DNA from: Anaerolinea sp.
GTDB taxonomy: Bacteria; Chloroflexota; Anaerolineae; Anaerolineales; Villigracilaceae
Direction of reading: 5' to 3'
Assembly: GCA_020719725.1 (NCBI GenBank)
Contig: DYPU01000021.1
Coordinates: forward strand, 1-32,608
DNA length: 32,608 bases
The notes under the pieces are model-generated. The model searched no databases. It saw only the letters and a program-made list of their open reading frames with translations, and was not told where the DNA came from. The translations under genes and the position numbers were made by a program. Position 1 is the first letter of the stretch. The number at the start of each line of letters is the position of its first letter. Shown here piece by piece: positions 1-6,700 of this stretch.

Positions 1-896
1 GGTTGTCCATGTCGAGGTCGAAGCTGATATCGGCATAATTCGAGCCAGCCAGGATCTTCGGCTCAGGCACGCGGTAGACTCCGCGCTGCTCTTTGACAAC
101 CCGGATAAACGGGTTTTCGTTACTCAGGGCGCGGTAGGCTTTCCACAGTTCCTTGGGGGTCACACCGGGCTTGACGAAGGCATGCGCCGTCGCCAGCGCG
201 CCGCGCACCAGATCGACCGAGGTCATCGTCAGGGTGGCGTTGACCAGCCCGAGCTCCTGGATCACTTCAGCCGTGTGGCGATGCCCATAGGCCGAAAAAG
301 TGCGGATCACGTTGCTGCGTTCCGGGTGGTGCGAACCGGGGTTGCCCTCCGCGCCGCCCTCTGAAGAGCCAACCTTGATCTCGACAAAGATGTTTTGTTG
401 CAGGTCGATCAGCCCGGCCTTGACCAGCGGCAGCAGCGCCAGGTTGGTGGCGGTGGCATTGCAGCCAACTCCGCTGGCATAGGTGGCCGTTTTGAGTTCC
501 TCGCGGTGGATTTCGGGCAGGCCGTAGACAAATTTCCCCAGCCATTCGGGAGCCTTATGATCTTCGCCGTACCATTTTTTGTAGGCCGCCGGGTCTTTTA
601 AACGGAAATCCGCTGAAAGGTCAACGATCTTGCCGGCCAGCGCGGCATACTTCTCAATTTCCTTCTGGGCCTGTCCGTGCGGCGTAGCCAGGAACAGGAC
701 ATCCACCTCGCTGATCTCTTCAGGCGAAACAAAGGTCAGGCTGATCTGTTTGCGCAGGTTGGGGTGCGATTGATAGATATATTCACCCATTTTGGCGCGT
801 GAAGTGGCAAAGATGATTTCAACTTGCGGGTGGGCATTCAACAGACGGATCAGTTCCCCGCCAGCATAGCCCGCCGATAATTCCTGCTCGGATCAT
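1..896 (-). CDS. argC: N-acetyl-gamma-glutamyl-phosphate reductase / LysW-gamma-aminoacyl-phosphate reductase (ArgC/LysY), 3' end outside window, apparent frameshift near 868-877
   Basis: Reverse-strand translation gives MIRAGIIG from ATG at 896, then in another frame [11 protein letters not shown]..., [10 protein letters not shown] and ...[38 protein letters not shown] at the window edge. These are typical ArgC motifs. The ATG overlaps the lysX stop. Confidence 0.85.
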
Positions 897-1765
897 AGGA
901 CGGTAACCTTTCCTCGCGCCACGTCGGCGGTGAAGTCAACAATCATGCCGGGGATGTCGATGCCGGTGGTGGGCATCAGTGAGTGAAACTCCATCGTATG
1001 ATTGATTTCGTTGATCAGATAGCCCCGGTCGGGGTGTTCGAGTATGTCCACGGCCAGCACGCCGCCGCCAACGGCCTGGGCCGCGCGCACGCACAATTCG
1101 TCCAACTCGGGGGTCAGCGGGCAGATCTCGCCTTCGCCACCGCGGGCGGTGTTCGTGATCCAGTGCTCCGAGCGGCGATAGATCGCCGTCACGGTGCGGT
1201 CCCCGGCCACAAAGGCGCGGATGTCGCGCCCAGGTTTGCGGATGTATTCCTGGATGTAATAAACCGAGTGCTGCACCGAGCCGAGCATGTCCTTGTGTTC
1301 CAGCACGGCTTCGGCAGCATCGCGGTCGTTGATCTTGGCCAGCAAACGGCCCCATGAGCCAACAACCGGCTTGAGCACAACCGGGTAACCCATCTTCTCG
1401 ATCGTTTCGATCGCCGCTTCGGGCGAAAAAGCGATGTGCGTCTCAGGCTGGGGCAGGCCGGCCTGGGCCAGCGCCGCGCTGGTTGCCAGCTTGTCGCCGC
1501 AAGTCTCGGAGACCCGCGCCGTGTTGACGGTCGGGACGCCCCAGGCATTTAATATCCGCAGGGCATTCAGGCCAGATGTATAACTGATGCTGCGCTCCAG
1601 AATGGCGTCATATTGCCGCCAGGGCGAAGGATCATCCAGATTAAACTGGATTTTTCTATCATCCAGCCGGTCATAATCGATGCCGCGCGCTTCGAGGGCG
1701 GCGAAGATCCACTTCTCTTCAACCCGCACGCGCGAAAAAAGGACGCCAATCCGCAAGCGTGTCAT
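893..1765 (-). CDS. lysX: RimK-like ATP-grasp ligase LysX/ArgX (LysW-glutamate/aminoadipate ligase)
   Basis: 290-aa [31 protein letters not shown]...; ATP-grasp features ([34 protein letters not shown]); sits between lysW and argC. Confidence 0.9.
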   Translation of the reverse strand: MTRLRIGVLFSRVRVEEKWIFAALEARGIDYDRLDDRKIQFNLDDPSPWRQYDAILERSISYTSGLNALRILNAWGVPTVNTARVSETCGDKLATSAALAQAGLPQPETHIAFSPEAAIETIEKMGYPVVLKPVVGSWGRLLAKINDRDAAEAVLEHKDMLGSVQHSVYYIQEYIRKPGRDIRAFVAGDRTVTAIYRRSEHWITNTARGGEGEICPLTPELDELCVRAAQAVGGGVLAVDILEHPDRGYLINEINHTMEFHSLMPTTGIDIPGMIVDFTADVARGKVTVL

Positions 1766-1932
1766 TATTCGCCCCAGTCTTCTTCTTCCATGGGAGCAAG
1801 CTCCAGCTTGGCGGGGTTCAGGGCGATGATCTCAAGGTCCACGCCGCAATCGGGGCAGACGATGATCTCGTTGACTTCGGCGTTGGCAGCCAGGGTCACA
1901 ACAGCTTCACATTCAGGGCAAGAGGCGTTCAT
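1765..1932 (-). CDS. lysW: LysW amino-group carrier protein, 55 aa (not in ORF track)
   Basis: My reverse-strand translation: [55 protein letters not shown]. It has the CxxC...CxxC zinc-ribbon and the C-terminal EDWGE tail diagnostic of LysW. Its stop overlaps the lysX start (TAATG). Confidence 0.95.
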   Translation of the reverse strand: MNASCPECEAVVTLAANAEVNEIIVCPDCGVDLEIIALNPAKLELAPMEEEDWGE

Positions 1933-1971
1933 GGGTTTTCTCCTTGTTAGGTGATTGGTAATTGGTAATTA

Positions 1972-3342
1972 CTATTTACCAATTACTTCTTTTGCATTTT
2001 GGATCTGGACTTTGACCGCTTCAGGCGCGGTGCCGCCAAACGATTTGCGGCGGCTGACGCTTTTTTCCGCGTCGAAGACGGAGTAAACGTCCGACCCGAA
2101 GCCTGGGTGCAGGGACTGGTAGGTCTCCAGGCTGAGGGCTTCGATACTCGTCCCGAGCTCGGCAGCCGCTGCGACGGCCTTCCCGGCGGCGGAATGGGCC
2201 TCGCGGAACGGGACGTTCTTCTCGACCAGGTAATCTGCCAGGTCGGTGGCCAGCATGGCCGGGTCGAGCCCGGCCCGCATCCGCTGCGGATTGACCTTCA
2301 GGGTGCGGATGGCGTTTGCCAGCACGGGTAGTAACACCGTCAGGGTGTCAAAAGCCGCGAAAACGGCGGGTTTGTCTTCCTGCAAATCTTTGTCGTAGGT
2401 CGAGGGCAGGCCCTTGAGGGTTGCCATCAGCCCGGTCAGCAGGCCAAGCAAGGTCCCGGCTTTGCCGCGCCCGAGTTCGAACATGTCCGGGTTTTTCTTT
2501 TGCGGCATCAGGCTCGAGCCGGTCGAATAAGCATCCGAAAGCTCGAAGAAGCCAAACTCGGCGGTCGTGAACAGTACCATGTTTTCAGAGAAACGGCTCA
2601 GGTGCGTGCCGGTCATCGCGGTCACGAACAAAAATTCAGCGGCGAAATCGCGGTCAGAGACGGCGTCCAGGCTGTTGGGGCTGGGGCTGAGAAAACCCAA
2701 CGCGGCGGCCAGCGCATCCCGGTCAATGTTGAAGGGCGTACCGGCCAGGGCTCCGCACCCGAGCGGCAGCACGGCGACCCGTTTCGATAAATCCGCCAGA
2801 CGCTCGACATCGCGCTGCAGGGCCCAAAAATGGGAGAGCCACCAGTGCGAGAGCAAGATCGGCTGGGCGCGCTGGAGATGGGTGTAGCCGGGCATCAGCA
2901 GCCCAAAATCGACTTCGGCGCGCTCGACGAGAGCGCTTTGCAGATCGCGCAGGACGCTTTTCAGGACCGGCAAGTGGTCGAGCATCCACAGTCGAAAATC
3001 GGTGGCAACCTGATCGTTGCGGCTGCGCCCGGTGTGCAGTTTGCCGCCGACCGCCCCTACCAATTCTTTCAGGCGGCGCTCCACAGCGGTGTGAATGTCT
3101 TCATCTTCTTCCTGGAAGACAAGCGCACCCTGTTGAAACTCAGCCAGCACTTTCTCAAGCCCGGCGCACAGTTCAGCGCTTTCCACAGCGGTCAAAACAC
3201 CAGCGGCTTCAATGGCTTTGGCCCAGGCGATGCTGCCGCGCACATCCTGTTCGGCCATACGCTGGTCGAAGGGCAGCGAGGCGTTCAACAGCCAGGCTTG
3301 GGGGTCGAGTTTGCCGCTAAAACGGCCGCTCCAGAGGGACAT
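1972..3342 (-). CDS. argH: argininosuccinate lyase
   Basis: 456-aa ORF; MSLWSGRFSGKLDPQAWLLNASLPFDQRMAEQDVRGSIAWAKAI, GSSLMPQKKNPD signature. Confidence 0.97.
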   Translation of the reverse strand: MSLWSGRFSGKLDPQAWLLNASLPFDQRMAEQDVRGSIAWAKAIEAAGVLTAVESAELCAGLEKVLAEFQQGALVFQEEDEDIHTAVERRLKELVGAVGGKLHTGRSRNDQVATDFRLWMLDHLPVLKSVLRDLQSALVERAEVDFGLLMPGYTHLQRAQPILLSHWWLSHFWALQRDVERLADLSKRVAVLPLGCGALAGTPFNIDRDALAAALGFLSPSPNSLDAVSDRDFAAEFLFVTAMTGTHLSRFSENMVLFTTAEFGFFELSDAYSTGSSLMPQKKNPDMFELGRGKAGTLLGLLTGLMATLKGLPSTYDKDLQEDKPAVFAAFDTLTVLLPVLANAIRTLKVNPQRMRAGLDPAMLATDLADYLVEKNVPFREAHSAAGKAVAAAAELGTSIEALSLETYQSLHPGFGSDVYSVFDAEKSVSRRKSFGGTAPEAVKVQIQNAKEVIGK

Positions 3343-3432
3343 GGAAAATCCTTTTTATTGAGTGATTGGGTGATTTTACGATTGGGTGATTAAAAATCAC
3401 AAAATCACCCAATTTCCAAATCACAAAATGAT

Positions 3433-4695
3433 TTAATCTCGTTTAAATCTCGAATAATCGGGCTGGGGCATTTCGAGACCCGAAACGGGCAGCCCGTTCA
3501 AGGCGCGGACTTTGAGCGACAGGCCGTACAGGCGAATGAAGCCCTCGGCGTCGGACTGGTCATAGACATCTTCCTGGCCAAAGGTTGCGAAATCTTCGCG
3601 GTACAGGCTGAATTTGCTCTTTCGCCCGGCAGTGATGATGTTGCCTTTGTAAAGTTTCAAACGCACAGTCCCGGTGACGGGGCCCTGGGTGCTGTCGACA
3701 AAGGCCGCGAGAGACTCGCGCAACGGAGCAAACCACAGGCCGTTGTAAACCAGCTCGGCGTATTTCAGGGCAACCGTGTCTTTGTAGGCGATGGTTTCCT
3801 TATCGAGCACCAGCGATTCAAGATCGCGGTGGGCCGCCAGCAGGATGGTCCCGCCGGGGGTTTCGTAAACGCCATGCGATTTCATCCCGACCAGGCGGCC
3901 TTCGACCAGATCCACCCGGCCGATGCCGTGCGCGCCGCCGATATTGTTCAGGTACGAAAGCAGTTGGGCCGGCGAAAGCCGCTGACCATCGACAGCAACC
4001 GGAATGCCGGATTCAAACTCAATCTCAACATAAACCGCTTCATCGGGGGCGTTTTCAGGCGAGGTACTGAGCAGGAACATGCCTTCTTCGGGTTCGTTCC
4101 AGGGGTCTTCGAGCAGGCCGCCCTCGTGCGAAAGGTGCCACAGGTTGCGGTCGCGGCTGTAAATCGATTTGAGAGTCGCGGTGATCGGGACGTTGTGGGC
4201 CTGGGCGTAATTGATGGCGTCTTCGCGTGAGCGGATGTCCCATTCGCGCCAGGGAGCGATGATCTTCAAGCGCGGGTCGAGAGCCATGGTGGTCAGCTCG
4301 AAGCGCACCTGATCGTTGCCTTTGCCGGTCGCGCCGTGGGCGATAGCATCCGCGCCGACTTCGTGAGCAATATCGACCATGTGCTTGGCGATCTGCGGAC
4401 GGGCCATCGAGGTGCCGAGCAGGTATTTGCGCTCGTAGACCGCCCCGGCCTTGAGCACCGGAAAAACGTAATCGCGCACAAATTCCTCGCGCAGGTCACG
4501 CACAAAATACTGGCTGGCGCCGCTGGCGAGGGCTTTTTCTTCCAGCCCGTCCAATTCTTCGGCCTGGCCAACGTCCGCGCAGAAGCAAACGACTTCACAG
4601 CCATAGTTTTCCTTGAGCCACGGGACAATGACGGACGTATCGAGACCGCCGGAATAAGCCAGAACAACCTTTTTGACATCGTGTTTCTTTGGCAT
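3433..4695 (-). CDS. argG: argininosuccinate synthase
   Basis: 420-aa [45 protein letters not shown] motifs. Confidence 0.97.
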   Translation of the reverse strand: MPKKHDVKKVVLAYSGGLDTSVIVPWLKENYGCEVVCFCADVGQAEELDGLEEKALASGASQYFVRDLREEFVRDYVFPVLKAGAVYERKYLLGTSMARPQIAKHMVDIAHEVGADAIAHGATGKGNDQVRFELTTMALDPRLKIIAPWREWDIRSREDAINYAQAHNVPITATLKSIYSRDRNLWHLSHEGGLLEDPWNEPEEGMFLLSTSPENAPDEAVYVEIEFESGIPVAVDGQRLSPAQLLSYLNNIGGAHGIGRVDLVEGRLVGMKSHGVYETPGGTILLAAHRDLESLVLDKETIAYKDTVALKYAELVYNGLWFAPLRESLAAFVDSTQGPVTGTVRLKLYKGNIITAGRKSKFSLYREDFATFGQEDVYDQSDAEGFIRLYGLSLKVRALNGLPVSGLEMPQPDYSRFKRD

Positions 4696-4733
4696 AACGA
4701 AAACTCCTGTGTAAGAGAATAAAAAGCATAGAA

Positions 4734-4761
4734 AAAGCCCTCCTTGGTGAAGGAGGGCTTT
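4734..4761 (-). terminator. intrinsic terminator/attenuator hairpin in the argG leader
   Basis: 12-bp perfect stem AAAGCCCTCCTT/AAGGAGGGCTTT with 4-nt loop. On the minus strand it is followed by a U-run (TTTTTC) and lies about 38 nt upstream of the argG ATG. Confidence 0.85.
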
Positions 4762-4818
4762 GGTTTACGAGTTCTTTCAACTACCCGCGTTGCGCTAACA
4801 ACAAAAAATGCCCGACCT

Positions 4819-4878
4819 TCAAGTGGAGAAGTAGGTACGACGGGTACGGGGCAGACGCTTCGAGAAAATATGCTTCAT
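4819..4878 (-). CDS. Arg-rich leader peptide (19 aa), putative arginine attenuator peptide
   Basis: Reverse strand: ATG AAG CAT ATT TTC TCG AAG CGT CTG CCC CGT ACC CGT CGT ACC TAC TTC TCC ACT TGA = MKHIFSKRLPRTRRTYFST*. Four CGT codons fall within seven positions, just upstream of a terminator and argG. Confidence 0.75.
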   Translation of the reverse strand: MKHIFSKRLPRTRRTYFST

Positions 4879-4888
4879 AATTCGCGCG

Positions 4889-4917
4889 AGTATAGCCGCG
4901 CCAGGTGGTGTAGTCAA
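4889..4917 (-). promoter_or_regulatory. sigma70-type promoter of the arg operon
   Basis: Reverse strand TTGACT (4917-4912), 17-nt spacer, TATACT (4894-4889). The predicted TSS lies only a few nt before the leader-peptide ATG (4878). Confidence 0.8.
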
Positions 4918-5004
4918 GGGCAGGCCTTAATGAACAGCGCTCTTTTATGAAAATTTTATAGAAAACTTTCCTTTATATTTTTAGGGAATTTGCGCCAAAA
5001 ATCA

Positions 5005-5031
5005 TTGACACATTTGGCGCGGCGGTAGAAT
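5005..5031 (+). promoter_or_regulatory. putative promoter for the homocitrate-synthase-like leader
   Basis: TTGACA (5005-5010), 15-nt spacer, TAGAAT (5026-5031). The spacing is shorter than optimal. Confidence 0.45.
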
Positions 5032-5096
5032 GCCGCCCATTATGTTATCGAAACCCGTTTATACAACCATGCAGGCCAAGGCCAAGCGAAGCGCCA

Positions 5097-5230
5097 GCCC
5101 ACTTCCGTGCTTCGGTTCGGATTTGTGGGCGGTCTTCGGTTAAACAGGGATTTTGTAAAATAATGCTGTAGTTTAGTCTACATGCCTGTCACGCCGACGC
5201 GCTCTCCAAAACCGGAAGGCGCGTTTTATT
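5097..5230 (+). promoter_or_regulatory. structured leader with terminator-like hairpin (possible attenuator)
   Basis: Hairpin GCCCAC (5097-5102)/GTGGGC (5125-5130), then ACGCGC (5197-5202)/GCGCGT (5219-5224) followed by TTTATTATTTTT, upstream of the 5311 ORF. Confidence 0.5.
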
Positions 5231-5241
5231 ATTTTTCAGAG

Positions 5242-5292
5242 TCCAAAGTCTCGCGACTTTGGAGCGAAAGGCGCAAAATCCGGAGATTTTGC
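5242..5292 (+). repeat. two tandem small hairpins just upstream of the 5311 start codon
   Basis: TCCAAAGTC-tcgc-GACTTTGGA (5242-5263) and GCAAAATC-cgga-GATTTTGC (5273-5292), both perfect with 4-nt loops. Confidence 0.7.
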
Positions 5293-5310
5293 ACTCCAGA
5301 AGGAAAACTT

Positions 5311-5544
5311 ATGCTTGAAATTTTAGATACCACCCTGCGTGAAGGCGAACAAACGCCGTATGTCAACTTTACGATCAATGAAAAAATTGAAATCGCCCGG
5401 ATGCTCGACCCGGTGGGCGTGGAGATGATCGAGGCGGGCGACCCGTCAGTATCGTCGAATGTCGCCGGGGCCGCACCTACCGCTCGAAGGATGGATTATG
5501 TTTGGGGCAAGAAAAGTAAAAAGCAAATCAGCCTTTTTGCATAA
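5311..5544 (+). pseudogene. truncated homocitrate synthase / 2-isopropylmalate synthase family gene (N-terminal ~52 aa only)
   Basis: MLEILDTTLREGEQTPYVNFTINEKIEIARMLDPVGVEMIEAGDPSVSSNVA is a DRE-TIM metallolyase N-terminus (DTTLREGEQ). After about 5466 the sequence becomes non-homologous and stops at 5544. Confidence 0.75.
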
Positions 5545-5767
5545 AACTAAAACAGCGTAGGCCATGTTTTTAGAAACAGAGGCCGGCTTCGGGGAGAATG
5601 GCTAAATCTATACCATCCACCTATCAAGTTTGTGAAGGTCAAATGTTATGTTTCACAAAATCGCACGGAATTTTGAAATCTGTACTAAAATAGTATTGAT
5701 TGTAAGGTTGCTGTTATGCCGATGCAATTTACGACTAGTAAAATAACCGTGTGGAGTCTATTTAATT

Positions 5768-6145
5768 ATGGAAGAAGGTTCTGTAACAATTCTGTACGTG
5801 GAAGATAATCCAGACAATCGTATGTTAGTCCGCCGAGTGCTTTCGGTGGAGGGTTATACGGTTGTAGATGCCCCCAGCGCAACCGAAGCGTTTGAAAAGC
5901 TGAAGTCGCTAAGGCCTAATCTTATTTTGATGGATATTAATATGCCTGAGATGGATGGCTATACATTGACTGCGCGCATTCGGCAGTTGCCTAATATGGG
6001 AGGAATTCCAATTATTGCGTTGACGGCAAATGTAATGAAGGGTGATAGAGAAAAATCACTTGAAGCAGGCTGTGATGGTTATATTCAGAAACCTATCGAT
6101 ATTGACACAATTGCAAGCCAGATTGAGCGTTACCTGAAGAGGTAA
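5768..6145 (+). CDS. stand-alone response regulator receiver (CheY/DivK-like)
   Basis: 125 aa: ILYVEDNPDNRMLVRRVL...LILMDINMPEMDGYTL...PIIALTANVM...GYIQKPID. All REC signature residues present; no output domain. Confidence 0.95.
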   Translation: MEEGSVTILYVEDNPDNRMLVRRVLSVEGYTVVDAPSATEAFEKLKSLRPNLILMDINMPEMDGYTLTARIRQLPNMGGIPIIALTANVMKGDREKSLEAGCDGYIQKPIDIDTIASQIERYLKR

Positions 6146-6148
6146 TTT

Positions 6149-6625
6149 ATGAGCGAAAATGGAATTGCCCGACCAATCACATCTCCGGGTGGGGATTCAC
6201 CCCGCAAACCAGGACTTCCTAAAGACGCTACAGTGTTGGTAGTTGAAGACAATGTGTCAAACTTCGTGCTGGTAGCCCGATTGCTGGGTTTTATGGGCAT
6301 CCATTGTGAATGGAAAACTTCGGGGTATGAGGTTGTGGAATATGCAGATACCTTACCCCGCTTGGATTTGATCTTGATGGATATTCGCCTTCCTTACGAA
6401 GACGGCTACGGGGCTTTGAAAAAAATTCGCGCATCGGAGCGGTTAAAGAATGTTCCAATTGTGGCGGTTACTGCCGAGGCCAGCCTGGAGCAAATGAACA
6501 AGGCGCGCGCTTCGGGGTTTAACGGTTTTCTAGGTAAGCCACTGGACCCGGATAAATTTCCAGATCAAATAAAAAGAATTCTTACCGGTGAGCCTGTCTG
6601 GGAAATTCCTTACGAGGAAAGATAG
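6149..6625 (+). CDS. stand-alone response regulator receiver
   Basis: 158 aa: VLVVEDNVSNFVLVARLLGFMG...LILMDIRLPYEDGYGAL...PIVAVTAEAS...GFLGKPLDP. Confidence 0.93.
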   Translation: MSENGIARPITSPGGDSPRKPGLPKDATVLVVEDNVSNFVLVARLLGFMGIHCEWKTSGYEVVEYADTLPRLDLILMDIRLPYEDGYGALKKIRASERLKNVPIVAVTAEASLEQMNKARASGFNGFLGKPLDPDKFPDQIKRILTGEPVWEIPYEER

Positions 6626-6626
6626 C

Positions 6627-6671
6627 AAAAGCGAGGAGACTTCTCCAATAAAGAGAACCATCCTCGCTTTT
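6627..6671 (+). terminator. intrinsic terminator between the receiver genes and the GAF array
   Basis: AAAAGCGAGGA (6627-6637)/TCCTCGCTTTT (6661-6671) with an inner TTCTC/GAGAA pairing and a T-run. Confidence 0.7.
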
Positions 6672-6700
6672 TGATATATTCACTTTTTGAGAGCAGCCCC

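Noticed and set aside
2830-3393. 187-aa plus-strand ORF
   Set aside because: Antisense to argH in high-GC DNA; no recognisable protein motifs. Treated as a shadow ORF.
4734-4880. T-box riboswitch upstream of argG
   Set aside because: No recognisable T-box consensus (GGGUGGNACCGCG-like); the Arg-codon leader peptide explains the terminator better.
5598-5693. 31-codon ORF MAKSIPSTYQVCEGQMLCFTKSHGILKSVLK
   Set aside because: Short, no clear RBS or family resemblance; not supportable as a gene.
6671-6700. TTG start at 6671 for the first multi-GAF gene
   Set aside because: It lies in the T-run of the upstream terminator hairpin; ATG at 6701 is a better start.
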